Shown: positions 25,345 to 35,300 of the stretch, one piece after another
How positions within the stretch are numbered: position 1 is the first letter of the stretch
Layout: every line of letters begins with the position of its first letter
From: Spirochaetaceae bacterium
Lineage (GTDB): Bacteria > Spirochaetota > Spirochaetia > Treponematales > Treponemataceae
Direction: 5' to 3'
Assembly: GCA_017416145.1 (NCBI GenBank)
Contig: JAFQDD010000001.1
Coordinates: forward strand, 1 to 64,000
DNA: 64,000 bases
The notes under the pieces: model-generated
Told to the model about the DNA's origin: nothing
Database searches by the model: none
What the model saw: only the letters and a program-made list of their open reading frames with translations
Position numbers and translations under genes: made by a program

Positions 25345-27732
25345 ATGAACAAAATCGAACTTTTAGCTCCAGCGGGTTCAAAGGAAGCTTTTTTAGCCGC
25401 CATCGTTGCAGGAGCAGACGCAATTTACTTTGGCACAAACCAATTTAATGCTCGAGAACGGGCTGAAAATATCAAACTGGAAGATTTACCAGAACTTGTG
25501 TCAATCGCCAAAAATCACAAGGTAAAAACATATCTTACATTAAATGTTCTGATTTATAACCAAGAAATTCCTGCCGCCTTAGAATTAGTAAAAACCGTTA
25601 CTGAAATTGGAGTTGATGCCATCATCGTTCAAGATATTGGGCTTTTATCACTCATTCGACAAAACTTCCCAGATGTGGAAATTCATGCTTCCACCCAACT
25701 TACAACTCACAACATAGAACAATGTAAATTTCTTGCAAAAATGGGGGTAAAGCAAGTCAATTTAAGTCGGGAACTTTCACTTGAAGAAATAAAACCTATC
25801 GCAAAATATCTAAAATCCCAAAACATTGGTTGCGAAGTTTTTGTTCATGGTGCTTATTGCATTTCTTACTCTGGACAATGTTATCTAAGCGGATATTTGT
25901 ATAATCTAAAAGGAAATAGAGGCTCTTGCGTACAACCTTGTAGACGACAATATAATTTTTCAGAAAAAAGCGGCAATTCCTTTTCTCCATTCAATTTAAA
26001 AGATAATTGCGTTTTCCCTTTAGCAAAAGAACTTGCAGAGGCAGGTGCAACCAGCTTTAAAATCGAAGGTCGAATAAAAAGTCCAGAATACGTTTACTCT
26101 GTAACAAAAGCTTATAGAGAACAAATTGACAGAATTTACCAAAATCAAGAACTTTTAACATCAGATTCTGCCCTAAATTTTTCTATGAATCGCAGTTTTT
26201 CCACTGGATATTTAGAAGGAAACATTCACAAAGAAATGTTTACTTACGGTCACAAAGACCATTCCCTAGTTTATGCTGGAAAAGTTTTTTCATATTATGC
26301 CAACAAAAACATTTTGTCAGTAAATATCCTAGAGAATGAACTTGAAAAAAATTATTTGATTACAATTTTGAATCCAGATAATTCCTTTGTGTGTACAGGC
26401 ATAATCGAAGAAAAAAAATCTTCAAGCGAATACATAATAAAAATCACAGGAAAACTTTCTGGAAAAATAAAAAAAGATTGCCAAGTTTTTTTCACAAAAG
26501 AGTTAATTTCAAAAGAAACCCTTCTCTCTCTAACTTCCGCACTGAAACCCAAAAAATACAATATTTCAGCACAAATCCACGGAAAACTAAACTCTCCCCT
26601 TCAAGCAACCTTCACCTTGGAAACACCGCTTTCTTCAAAAAGCCCACTTTCCATCACCCTATCCTCAACATCTCTTTTGCAACCTGCTTCCAACAAAGCC
26701 CTTTCAAAAGAAGTGATTTTTGACAAATTTTCTCGACTTGGAGGAACTGATTTTAATCTATCAAATTTGGAACTTTCTCCAGATTTCGCAAAAGAGTCTT
26801 TTTTCCTTCCTCTGGGAGAATTAAACAACCTCCGACGACTTGCCGTTGAATATTTTAGCGAGATTTTACAAAAGGAAAAACCTCAACTCAATATTAAAGA
26901 TTTTTCTCACAAAACTAATTTTACAACTTTTCCAAAGGATTTTTTCCAAAACCCAACAAAAAATCCTCCAGTTTTTTTCTTTGACTCAATTCAAAGTTTT
27001 TCAGATTTTACATCGAAATATTCCATTGATTTTTCAAATTTTTCCTACATAACTTGTCTTTTGGAAATACCTTTAACATTAGCCCAAGAAAGAGAAATCT
27101 ATCAGGATTTTTTCAGTAAATATCCAAAAGTTGTTCCATATTTTTCATCGATTTTGTTTCAAAATCATTTTAATGATGTTGTAGATTTTCTATCAAGTGG
27201 AAATTTACAAACAATTGTTGCTGATAATCTTGGACTTTTGGAATACGCAAAAAATTCTAATATTAAAATAATTTCTGGATATCATCTAAATGTGTTTAAT
27301 TCTCAAAGTGCAAGTTATTTTTCTGAAAATTATCAGCCAAAAGCAATTATTCTTTCACCAGAACTTTCAAAAGAAGAACTTTTACAGTTTCAAATCCCAG
27401 AAAATCAAGAAATTTGGCTTCCAGATTTATCCGCTGTCCAGTTAATGCAAAGTCGACAATGTTTGCTTAGAAATATTCCTGACAAAACAGGTGCTATTTG
27501 CGAAAAAGCCGCAACAGATTTTGAGTGCATAAAAAACTGTTCCAAATCTAAAACAATTTTTGGCACTCAAAAAGAGGTTGTCGTTGCAAAAAAACGAAAA
27601 GGTTTTTATTCTGCCTTGTATCCTTTTTCACAAAACAAGGCAAAACCAGATTTTCGTTTTATCGTAGAAAATCTACCAAACACTTTGGACAAAAATCCTG
27701 TTCGGCAGATTTTCTACATTTCAGCAAACTAA
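25345..27732 (+). CDS. U32-family protein (RlhA/YdcP-like 23S rRNA hydroxylation protein)
   Basis: The 795-residue protein begins IELLAPAGSKEAFLAAIVAGADAIYFG, the U32 start. The U32 signature lies at residues 165-205, with GAYCISYSGQCYLS and GSCVQPCRR providing the conserved Cys. The long C-terminal part resembles the DUF3656 domain of RlhA, which helps hydroxylate C2501 of 23S rRNA; the older name collagenase-like peptidase is probably wrong for this group. GAGGT precedes the ATG. It is likely co-transcribed with the acetolactate-synthase-like gene. Confidence 0.88.
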   Translation: MNKIELLAPAGSKEAFLAAIVAGADAIYFGTNQFNARERAENIKLEDLPELVSIAKNHKVKTYLTLNVLIYNQEIPAALELVKTVTEIGVDAIIVQDIGLLSLIRQNFPDVEIHASTQLTTHNIEQCKFLAKMGVKQVNLSRELSLEEIKPIAKYLKSQNIGCEVFVHGAYCISYSGQCYLSGYLYNLKGNRGSCVQPCRRQYNFSEKSGNSFSPFNLKDNCVFPLAKELAEAGATSFKIEGRIKSPEYVYSVTKAYREQIDRIYQNQELLTSDSALNFSMNRSFSTGYLEGNIHKEMFTYGHKDHSLVYAGKVFSYYANKNILSVNILENELEKNYLITILNPDNSFVCTGIIEEKKSSSEYIIKITGKLSGKIKKDCQVFFTKELISKETLLSLTSALKPKKYNISAQIHGKLNSPLQATFTLETPLSSKSPLSITLSSTSLLQPASNKALSKEVIFDKFSRLGGTDFNLSNLELSPDFAKESFFLPLGELNNLRRLAVEYFSEILQKEKPQLNIKDFSHKTNFTTFPKDFFQNPTKNPPVFFFDSIQSFSDFTSKYSIDFSNFSYITCLLEIPLTLAQEREIYQDFFSKYPKVVPYFSSILFQNHFNDVVDFLSSGNLQTIVADNLGLLEYAKNSNIKIISGYHLNVFNSQSASYFSENYQPKAIILSPELSKEELLQFQIPENQEIWLPDLSAVQLMQSRQCLLRNIPDKTGAICEKAATDFECIKNCSKSKTIFGTQKEVVVAKKRKGFYSALYPFSQNKAKPDFRFIVENLPNTLDKNPVRQIFYISAN

Positions 27733-27741
27733 ACTAGAAGT

Positions 27742-28137
27742 TTAAGCGATTTGCTTCTTTAGTATTTTTGGAGTTACTGTAAAACCGTAGTAGCTCAAAG
27801 TTGCAGAAATTATTTTGTTGTACAAAGGTAAAGCTCCAATAATAAATACCAAAGACAAAGGCAAACAGAAAACGATTGCAAGAATAGAATTTGAAATCAT
27901 ATTTACTTGGAAAGCTTCTGTGCCAAAATCTTTTAAAGAAGTACAGATTCCTATAAATAATGGAAGTAACAAACCAAAAATCATAGAAGTTAGAGCAAGT
28001 ACAAAGGCAATGGTTTTCACGTTTCTAAATTTTGTACTCTTTACAAAATCTTCATAAGTTAGTGAATATGAAAAATCTCTCAAAATTTTTCCCTTAACTT
28101 TTCTCAAATCCTTTTGAGTTGCTGTAGTTTGAAACAT
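27742..28137 (-). CDS. Small membrane protein of unknown function
   Basis: The 131-residue protein has two long hydrophobic regions (about residues 40-68 and 85-112) and a polar N-terminus. I do not recognise the family. The ATG at 28137 is chosen because GGAGGT precedes it; an ATG-like start at 28149 would place it inside the ribosome site. It is convergent with the U32 gene. Confidence 0.6.
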   Translation of the reverse strand: MFQTTATQKDLRKVKGKILRDFSYSLTYEDFVKSTKFRNVKTIAFVLALTSMIFGLLLPLFIGICTSLKDFGTEAFQVNMISNSILAIVFCLPLSLVFIIGALPLYNKIISATLSYYGFTVTPKILKKQIA

Positions 28138-28149
28138 ATCTACCTCCAT

Positions 28150-28424
28150 AAAGTTGAAAATTATTCCATTTTTTCAACCTTTTACTAAATTCCAAAGTTT
28201 GCAACGCAAACTCTTTTGAAACTTGATTTCACCCAAACCATTTCCCAATCAAGTATTTATATTTTTAATATAATACGACTCAAGGACACAGATTGTCCCT
28301 GTAAAAAAAGTTTTTAAATTTTCTTATTTTTTTTTCTAATTCATTATCAAATTTAGGATTACTTATACTTTTTTTATTCATACTGTGATATAATTGTAAT
28401 AACAAATGATTATTGGAATTTAAT
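28150..28424. other. Intergenic region with a promoter for the 28425 gene group
   Basis: TGA-TATAAT at 28386-28394 is an extended -10 box about 30 bp before the 28425 start codon on the plus strand. A second TATAAT lies at 28269-28274, followed by the hairpin GGACA-CAGAT-TGTCC (28284-28298) and a short A/T run; this could be a small leader or transcript but I cannot support a gene. The rest is AT-rich without ORFs. Confidence 0.45.
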
Positions 28425-28877
28425 ATGAAGAAATCACTTAAAGTTTTATTTTTGACCTTTGTTTTTTTATCTATTTTTGAGATTTTATGGGGAAATGAGA
28501 CACAAACTACATATTTACAAGAGATTAATTCTCTAAATAAACTTAGATTTCGGGATTTAGTTTTACCATTGGCATTGGAAAACAATCTTGTGAAGCAAGG
28601 AACTTCTGTTGAAGATGCCAACAACATTTTAATTAAACTTTACCCAAAACTAAAACTCATTAGTCAAAAGAAATATTTACAATACAATGATATAGCTTTG
28701 ATTTGTATGCAAATTTATCAGCTTGAGGGTGGATTATTTTATTCAATCACAGAAAATCGACATTACAGTTTTCGAGAATTACAATACAAAGGTTTGATAT
28801 CAGATGATATTGATCCAATGAAAAAGATTTCAGGAAAACAAACCTACGAACTTTTGCTAAAAGCATCTAAATTATAA
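28425..28877 (+). CDS. Secreted or periplasmic protein of unknown function
   Basis: The 150-residue protein has a signal peptide (KK at residues 2-3, hydrophobic residues 6-22, no lipobox Cys). The mature part is helical and charged, and I do not recognise it. GGAA is a weak ribosome site. It is followed after 8 bp by the outer-membrane barrel gene, so a periplasmic partner of that barrel is plausible. Confidence 0.65.
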   Translation: MKKSLKVLFLTFVFLSIFEILWGNETQTTYLQEINSLNKLRFRDLVLPLALENNLVKQGTSVEDANNILIKLYPKLKLISQKKYLQYNDIALICMQIYQLEGGLFYSITENRHYSFRELQYKGLISDDIDPMKKISGKQTYELLLKASKL

Positions 28878-28885
28878 GGAATAAT

Positions 28886-30016
28886 ATGAAAAAGTTTTTG
28901 CTAAGTATTTTTTCAATTTTTTTATCATTTTCACTTTTTGCTTTTGACTTTGGCGGTTCTGTGCAAAATGATTTTTCAGGAAGATTCATTTCCAGTAAAA
29001 TAAATCTTGATGATAAAGTTGACGTTTCTTTTTGGTTTAAAATGCCCCTTGATTTCCAAGGAAATACAACCTTAAATTTTGAAACTGCTTACATCGGGGA
29101 TTTTGTTCAAAAGATTGGATTTTCTAACTATTTTGACATCAGAAAACTAAACATAAAAATGCGTATTCCCCTTTCTACAAGTTGGAACTGTATTTTTTTA
29201 ATGGGTCGACAAGATTTTTCAGATATATCAACTCAAATTTACGATGGAAAACTGGATCAACTTTCTTTTGATTTTAATTTCGATTTCGTAAAGTTTAATA
29301 TTTTGGCTGGATACACAGGTTTGTTAAACGGATACACTCACAACACTTTTGTTCCAGTAGAATATTTTGATAAAGATAAATTTTACATTCAAAACAAAAT
29401 TCCAGCTGTAATATTTGACGGAAAAATCACTTTAAACAAACTGTTTAATTTTTCTCCAATTTCCTTGGAATTCTTAAATATTTCTGTTTTACAACCTGAA
29501 AACCAAAACAATTTGTATATCAATTTACAACTTAATCGTGAATTAACAGAATTTCATAGTTTTAATGTTTTCACATCATTTTTATTTAGTAGCAAAAATG
29601 AAAACAAAATTGCAAATTTCACAAAAGCTCATTTTTCTTACAAAAAAGAAAATCGGGAAGTCTTGCTAAAGGGATTATTTGCGTCAAATTCCAATGAAAA
29701 ACTTTCAGCCTTTGAACCATATAGTTTAAATTCTGTCTCAAAAATAAAAAATATTCCGCTTTCAAATTTAGTTTCTGTGGGAGGAAGTTTTTTAGTAGAT
29801 ATTTCTAAATCATCAATATTTTCTCTTGATATGAATCCTTTTTTCAATTTTGAAGAAAACACATCAAAGATTCAGTATACAGGAGCAGAATTTTTACTAA
29901 ACTTAGAAATCAACCCAACAAATGACTTTTATCTGTCTTTTGGACTTGGAGACTTTTTAACATCTGATAAAGAAAACCAAATTTACTTTGATATAAATCT
30001 TAAATTAAATTACTAA
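28886..30016 (+). CDS. Outer-membrane beta-barrel protein (porin-like)
   Basis: The 376-residue protein has a signal peptide (KKFLLSIFSIFLSFSLFAF) and then alternating polar and aromatic residues with many beta-strand-like segments, ending in a typical barrel end DINLKLNY (terminal aromatic). I see no plug or peptidoglycan domain. It lies 54 bp before the GH2 mannosidase gene, so it may admit oligosaccharides; that is inference from position only. AAGGAATA precedes the ATG. Confidence 0.72.
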   Translation: MKKFLLSIFSIFLSFSLFAFDFGGSVQNDFSGRFISSKINLDDKVDVSFWFKMPLDFQGNTTLNFETAYIGDFVQKIGFSNYFDIRKLNIKMRIPLSTSWNCIFLMGRQDFSDISTQIYDGKLDQLSFDFNFDFVKFNILAGYTGLLNGYTHNTFVPVEYFDKDKFYIQNKIPAVIFDGKITLNKLFNFSPISLEFLNISVLQPENQNNLYINLQLNRELTEFHSFNVFTSFLFSSKNENKIANFTKAHFSYKKENREVLLKGLFASNSNEKLSAFEPYSLNSVSKIKNIPLSNLVSVGGSFLVDISKSSIFSLDMNPFFNFEENTSKIQYTGAEFLLNLEINPTNDFYLSFGLGDFLTSDKENQIYFDINLKLNY

Positions 30017-30070
30017 TTTTAAAGCTTATTTTTATAAACATAAAACTTGCGTATTTTTTTAGGAGGAAAT

Positions 30071-32629
30071 ATGAACGAGTTATCTTTAGCCGGAAAATGG
30101 GATTTGAAACCAGAAGGCAATATTTACAACACTGATATGGGACTAAATTACAGCCCTAGTGTAAATTTTCCAGGAGATATTCAAACTGCAATTCTTGAAG
30201 CAAATCCTGGCTTTGACCCATATTATCGAGACAACGAATTAAAATTTCAAGTTCCAGGACAAACTTATTGGACTTGTACCAGAACAATCAATGTTCCAAA
30301 AAAAATGCTAAAAGATCATCAATTTATCGAATTTGATGGAATTGATACTTTTGCTGATATTTTTGTAAATGATATTTGTGTCGGTCATACAGAAAACTTC
30401 TTCCGCCTTTGGAGATTTGATATTACAGGATTTCTTCACGAGGGAGAAAACACAATCCAAATCAAATTTACGCCATCTGAAGCAGTAGCTTTAGAAGAAG
30501 CAAAAAAACTTTCTTACCCAATTCCTTGTTCAATCTACGATATCACTTCCCCAAATCGTAATCTTGTTCGCAAAACTCAATGTCAAGCTGGATGGGACTG
30601 GGGACCTTGCATTATGGCAATGGGAGTATACAATTCTCTAAAAATTATTCAAACAAAAACAGGTTTTATTGATTACATACAAACAAAGACAACCCCAATT
30701 TCTGAAAATCAATGGCAAGTTGAAGTGACAACTCATATTTACGGGCTTTCAGACTGTTTAATTCCAGTTTCTGTTTGCATCAAAGGCGAAGGCATCGAAC
30801 CTGCAATTACAGGTACACCAGTTCGTATTTCTGTTGGTGAAAATGTTGTAAAACATACATTGACTGTAAACAACCCAGAACTTTGGTGGCCAGCAGGATG
30901 CCGCCCAGAAGATGATGATTCAATCTTAAATACTGGAAAGCCAACTTTTAATCCAAATACTCTTTATGATATTACTGTAACCGCTGGTGAAATTTCAAAA
31001 ACCCAAAAACTTGGATTTAGAACTTTGAAAGTTATTGCAAAAGAAGATGAACACGGAAAATCTCTTTATTTCAAAGTTAATGGTAGAAGCATTTTCTCAA
31101 AAGGATCAAACTGGATTCCTTGCGATGCTCTACCTTCTCGCCAAACTCCAGAAAAATATCAATATTTGCTTGATTCATTAGTTAAAGCAAATCAAAACAC
31201 AGTTCGAGTTTGGGGTGGTGGATTTTACGAAAAAGATATTTTCTACTATTTATGTGACCTCTACGGAATTTTGATTTGGCAAGATTGTATGTTTGCTTGT
31301 TCAACTTATCCAGCCACAAAAGAATTCTTAGAAAATGTTAGATACGAAATCAGACATCAAGTAAAACGTCTAAGTCATCACCCATCTCTTGCAATTTGGT
31401 GTGGAAACAACGAAAATCTTGGTGCTATTACTTGGTACGAAGAATCTAAAAACAACAGAGATCGATACTTACTTGACTACGACCACTTAAATGAAGGCGT
31501 AGTTGGCGATGAAGTTCAAAAAAATGACCCAGATAGAGCTTGGTGGCCAAGTTCTCCATCTGCTGGACCAAATGACTTCTCAGACAACTGGCACGCTGAC
31601 GGTCGAGGAGATATGCACTATTGGTCAGTTTGGCACGAGAAAAAACCTTTTGAAGCATATTATTCAATTAAACCACGCTTTGTTTCAGAATTTGGATATC
31701 AATCTTTACCAGCATTTTCTGAAATTAAAACCTTCACAGAACCAAAAGATTTAAATATCACCTCTCCTATAATGGAATTTCACCAACGCTCTCCAGGTGG
31801 AAATGCTATTATTTTTGAGAATTTCTCACGTTACTTCAGAGTTCCAATTACTTTTCCAGCAATGGTGTACCTAAGTCAAGTACAACAAGCAATCGCAATT
31901 CAAACAGCAGTACAATATTGGCGTTCCCTACGTCCAATCTGTATGGGAGCAACTGTTTGGCAAATCAATGACGTTTGGCCTATTGCTTCTTGGTCATCAA
32001 TTGATTATTCAGGAAAGTGGAAATTATTGCATTACAACGAAAAGAAATTCTTTGCACCAGTCTTTCTAAGTGCTTTTGTGAAAGATAATATTTTCCAAGC
32101 CCACGTTCTAAACGATACAAGAAAAGAAATTCCTGTAAAAGTAACAATTTCTACATTGGATTTCAATGGAAATAAGGTAAAAGATGATGTTGTAATTTCT
32201 CAACAAGTTTCTGGAGATTCTTCTACAAAGGTTTACGAACTTCCATTGGAAAAACCTGTTTCTGACAGTTTTATCTATGCCACAATGGAATACGGAAATT
32301 GCAAAATTGATGCAGCTGTTTTCACTAGTTTCCAAAAGAAATGTGATATTGAAAACCCAGAAATATCTTATGGAATCGAAGAAATACCAGAAACAAATGG
32401 TTCTTTCAAAGTAACATTATCTTCTAAAAAACCTGCGTTCTACGTGTCTTTAGATCAACAAGGACTTTCAGGATTATTTAGCGATAATATGCTAACACTA
32501 CTTCCAAATGAACCAAAAACTGTCATTTTTACCCCAAGTTCCTATGGCAATAAAAAAACAAAAACCGTAAAACTTGGTACTTTCAAAAAGAACTTAATAA
32601 TAACAAGTTTATACGAAAGTTATAACTAA
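30071..32629 (+). CDS. GH2 beta-mannosidase
   Basis: The 852-residue protein has the beta-mannosidase form of GH2. It shows the sugar-binding N-terminal domain (LAGKWDLKP start), the mannosidase hallmark GWDWGPCI near residue 176, the acid/base Glu in WCGNNEN near 447, and the nucleophile Glu in SEFGYQS near 539. No signal peptide, so it acts in the cytoplasm on imported beta-1,4-mannosides. AGGAGG at 30061-30066 fixes the start; the in-frame ATG at 30047 is too early. It lies next to the ABC sugar importer (convergent) and completes a glucomannan set with GH130 and GH94. Confidence 0.93.
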   Translation: MNELSLAGKWDLKPEGNIYNTDMGLNYSPSVNFPGDIQTAILEANPGFDPYYRDNELKFQVPGQTYWTCTRTINVPKKMLKDHQFIEFDGIDTFADIFVNDICVGHTENFFRLWRFDITGFLHEGENTIQIKFTPSEAVALEEAKKLSYPIPCSIYDITSPNRNLVRKTQCQAGWDWGPCIMAMGVYNSLKIIQTKTGFIDYIQTKTTPISENQWQVEVTTHIYGLSDCLIPVSVCIKGEGIEPAITGTPVRISVGENVVKHTLTVNNPELWWPAGCRPEDDDSILNTGKPTFNPNTLYDITVTAGEISKTQKLGFRTLKVIAKEDEHGKSLYFKVNGRSIFSKGSNWIPCDALPSRQTPEKYQYLLDSLVKANQNTVRVWGGGFYEKDIFYYLCDLYGILIWQDCMFACSTYPATKEFLENVRYEIRHQVKRLSHHPSLAIWCGNNENLGAITWYEESKNNRDRYLLDYDHLNEGVVGDEVQKNDPDRAWWPSSPSAGPNDFSDNWHADGRGDMHYWSVWHEKKPFEAYYSIKPRFVSEFGYQSLPAFSEIKTFTEPKDLNITSPIMEFHQRSPGGNAIIFENFSRYFRVPITFPAMVYLSQVQQAIAIQTAVQYWRSLRPICMGATVWQINDVWPIASWSSIDYSGKWKLLHYNEKKFFAPVFLSAFVKDNIFQAHVLNDTRKEIPVKVTISTLDFNGNKVKDDVVISQQVSGDSSTKVYELPLEKPVSDSFIYATMEYGNCKIDAAVFTSFQKKCDIENPEISYGIEEIPETNGSFKVTLSSKKPAFYVSLDQQGLSGLFSDNMLTLLPNEPKTVIFTPSSYGNKKTKTVKLGTFKKNLIITSLYESYN

Positions 32630-32650
32630 AACATTTTTTACAATAACTAG

Positions 32651-32689
32651 AAAAGTCCTAGGAAATGTAAATTTCTTAGGACTTTTTTT
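32651..32689 (+). terminator. Terminator of the GH2 gene
   Basis: AAAGTCCTA-GGAAAT and ATTTC-TTAGGACTTT form a long stem with a GTAA loop, followed by T7. Confidence 0.85.
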
Positions 32690-32801
32690 GCTTTTTTAGT
32701 TATTGAAAATTTTAAAAGATGTTCAAAGAGTAAAAAAAAACAGCCTTTCATATTTTAAATTTATAATTACTAAAAACTAATTAAAAAATTTTCCCATCTA
32801 C

Positions 32802-32833
32802 AAAAAAATGAACCCAGTCAATTGACTGGGTTC
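32802..32833 (-). terminator. Terminator of the ABC importer operon
   Basis: A perfect 24-bp palindrome at 32810-32833 (GAACCCAGTCAA and its complement), followed on the minus strand by T7 (32802-32808). Confidence 0.85.
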
Positions 32834-32916
32834 GGGAGAAAACGGAAATAACTTATTTATACAGTACTTTTTATTTTACAATAAAAAGTCCAATAATTAA
32901 GTACAATATATTTGCT

Positions 32917-34119
32917 CTATTCTTTTAGAGCACCACCAGCAACACCTTCTGCAAGACGTTTTTGGAAGATAAAGTAAACAACTAATACTGGTAATGTTGC
33001 AATTACAAGGGCTGCAATCTGCCATCCTAACTGTAGACCAGTTCTTGATGAGAATGAGAAGATACCAACTGGCAATGATTTTGTGCTTTCTTTTGAAGCC
33101 ATAACCAAAACAAGCAAGAACTCATTCCAAATACCCAATGCAGACATAATACTGATTGTAACAATTACTGGTGTTGTCATTGGAACAACAATACTGATAA
33201 ATGTTCTAAATGGAGAAGCACCATCAATATATGCTGATTCTACCAATGAATCTGGTAAACCTTTGATGTATGTTGATGAAAGCATAACAGCCAATGGAAG
33301 CCCAAATGCAGTATAAACCAAGATAATACCAATGTGGGTATCAGTTAGTTTTAAGTTTGTCAACATCAAGAACAAAGGAACAATCAACTGGTTAATATCA
33401 AGCAAATATCCCAAACCAATTAAAGCAGAAACGATAGCTGCTGTTTTCTTGAATTGGAACTTTGTTGTACCATAACCAAGCATCAAACCAAGAATTACTA
33501 CCAAGAAAGTAGATACAACGGTATAAATAATACTGTTCAAAAATCCTAAACCAAGTCCACCACGTTGCCATGCTGAAGTATAGTTCCACCAAATTGTTTG
33601 CCAGTTAATTTTGTTTTGAAATTTCTTTGGCAAATCAGAACAGTTAATTTGAACACCATTTCCTGGTTGAATTGTTTTAATTTGTCTTCCATCAGAAGTA
33701 TAACAATCATCTGGAATTTCATCACGAATAATGAAGTGAACTTTAATTCTTTTGTGAGCACCAATATTTGGACTTTCAAGAATAATTAACTTATCATTAA
33801 TTTGTTCTGTATATTTAGATGATTTTACTCCAATTTTTTCCAACAATCCTTTTGGATACATAATGTTTGTTTGAGGAGGAACTACATCAAATGGAGAGTT
33901 CTTTGCTTCAAGCAACATTTTTGGTGGAGCATAAATATCTTTTGTCAACTCTTCGTTTGTTTTGAATGATGAATACAACATCCATAACAAAGGGAAAACT
34001 GTAATACATGTCCAAACAATGAATACAGTATATGATATTGGTTTAGCAAGATATGTACCAAAAAATGATTTTTTTATTGGTTCTCTAATTGTAACATCTT
34101 TTACTTGTTCATTTGCCAT
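32917..34119 (-). CDS. ABC sugar importer, MalG-type permease with an approximately 100-residue inserted periplasmic loop
   Basis: The 400-residue protein has the MalG/CUT1 plan with six helices and the EAA coupling motif ESAYIDGASPFRTFISIVVP near residues 291-310. Common relatives have about 280 residues. The excess lies between helix 1 and helix 2: after YAPPKML (about residue 69) about 100 polar residues intervene before INWQTIWWNYTSAW (about 171), where the family normally continues directly. The insert would face the periplasm and could contact the binding protein or the sugar. GAGGAG lies before the ATG and the stop TGA of the other permease is 1 bp away, so translation is coupled. Confidence 0.9.
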   Translation of the reverse strand: MANEQVKDVTIREPIKKSFFGTYLAKPISYTVFIVWTCITVFPLLWMLYSSFKTNEELTKDIYAPPKMLLEAKNSPFDVVPPQTNIMYPKGLLEKIGVKSSKYTEQINDKLIILESPNIGAHKRIKVHFIIRDEIPDDCYTSDGRQIKTIQPGNGVQINCSDLPKKFQNKINWQTIWWNYTSAWQRGGLGLGFLNSIIYTVVSTFLVVILGLMLGYGTTKFQFKKTAAIVSALIGLGYLLDINQLIVPLFLMLTNLKLTDTHIGIILVYTAFGLPLAVMLSSTYIKGLPDSLVESAYIDGASPFRTFISIVVPMTTPVIVTISIMSALGIWNEFLLVLVMASKESTKSLPVGIFSFSSRTGLQLGWQIAALVIATLPVLVVYFIFQKRLAEGVAGGALKE

Positions 34120-34120
34120 A

Positions 34121-35080
34121 TCAATACTCCTCATCAGTTCCTAGTTTTTTACCAACCCAGTTGCTGAACATAATCAATAGAATACTGATTACAACAACAA
34201 TATTTGAAATTGTAGCACCGTAGGCATAACGCATTGGATCTTTTGCGTTGTTGAAAGAAATTCGATACATATAAATTGGTAGAACTTCTGTATTGATACG
34301 TTGTTTTCCTTCTGGTGCCAATGCATAAATCAATGAGAAACCTTTCAAAGAACCAGCAATTGCAAGAATACAAGATGTTAAAATTGATCCTGCAAGTAGT
34401 GGAATTGTTATTTTAAAGAAAATCTGAACTTCTGTAGCACCGTCAATTTTTGCGGCTTCAAACATACTTTCATTGATTTTCTGTAGGTTTGCCAAGAATA
34501 TAATCATGTACATACCTGTATACATCCAGATAAGTACAATTCCGATTGGAATCATTGCTTTTCCAGGTTGCATCATTAAATCGAACTGTGCAGATGGATC
34601 TCCAGAGAAATGTTGGATAACCTTTGCAACTGGTCCGTCAACCATGAATAGCATACGCCACATAATACCAATAACAATGGTAGACAAGAATTGTGGCAAG
34701 AAAACCATTGCTTGAAAGAAACTAGCTGCTTTTACTTGTTTTCTATATAGAATAAAAGCAAGAATAAATCCGATTGGAATCTGTCCAAAAACAGAAACAA
34801 GAACTACAATCATGTTGTTCTTAAAAGCATACCAGAATTCAGGTATGTTTGTACTAGCATCAACAATACCCTGATTCATTGTCATTACTGTACCGTAATT
34901 TTTTAGACCAACAAACTCCAAAGACCAATTTGGATCACGAACCAAGTTTGGATTGTAGTTTGTCAAACTCAAGAATACAGAATAACAAATTGGATATGCA
35001 ATGATAAACAGATAAATCAAAAGACCTGGTAAAATAAAACCTATAAAAGTCAATAACTCTCTTGTATCTGATTTTTTCAT
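34121..35080 (-). CDS. ABC sugar importer, MalF-type permease
   Basis: The 319-residue protein has the MalF/UgpA plan with about six helices and the EAA motif EAAKIDGATEVQIFFKITIPLL near residue 222. With the MalG-type permease it forms the inner-membrane channel of a CUT1 importer. GAGG precedes the ATG. No ATP-binding subunit gene is found in the operon or anywhere in the window, so a shared MsmK/UgpC-type ATPase is expected elsewhere. Confidence 0.93.
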   Translation of the reverse strand: MKKSDTRELLTFIGFILPGLLIYLFIIAYPICYSVFLSLTNYNPNLVRDPNWSLEFVGLKNYGTVMTMNQGIVDASTNIPEFWYAFKNNMIVVLVSVFGQIPIGFILAFILYRKQVKAASFFQAMVFLPQFLSTIVIGIMWRMLFMVDGPVAKVIQHFSGDPSAQFDLMMQPGKAMIPIGIVLIWMYTGMYMIIFLANLQKINESMFEAAKIDGATEVQIFFKITIPLLAGSILTSCILAIAGSLKGFSLIYALAPEGKQRINTEVLPIYMYRISFNNAKDPMRYAYGATISNIVVVISILLIMFSNWVGKKLGTDEEY

Positions 35081-35238
35081 AAGTTTAATCCTCTAATATT
35101 TCTACAAAACGTTTGATGTTACAAAACGAATGTAAACTTATAATTCATTTTAGCAACCAAGCGTTTTGTAAGGTCGCTTAAAATCGCCAAACCTACGAAA
35201 CTATTTTTTTAGTTTCCTTATTAAGTTTATTTCAAATA

Positions 35239-35269
35239 AAAAGGGGATCTTTTGAATCCCCTTTTTATC
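35239..35269 (-). terminator. Intra-operon attenuator between the binding-protein gene and the permease genes
   Basis: AAAAAGGGGATT and AATCCCC-type arms form a strong stem, with T-rich sequence after it on the minus strand. Partial read-through would give more binding protein than permease, as is common in ABC sugar operons. Confidence 0.7.
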
Positions 35270-35300
35270 ATTACTCAGTAATTTATACTGTTATATTTAA

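Noticed and set aside
28280-28627. Minus-strand ORF over the 28425 gene
   Set aside because: The plus-strand gene has a signal peptide, an extended -10 promoter and an 8-bp link to the barrel gene; the minus ORF has none of these.
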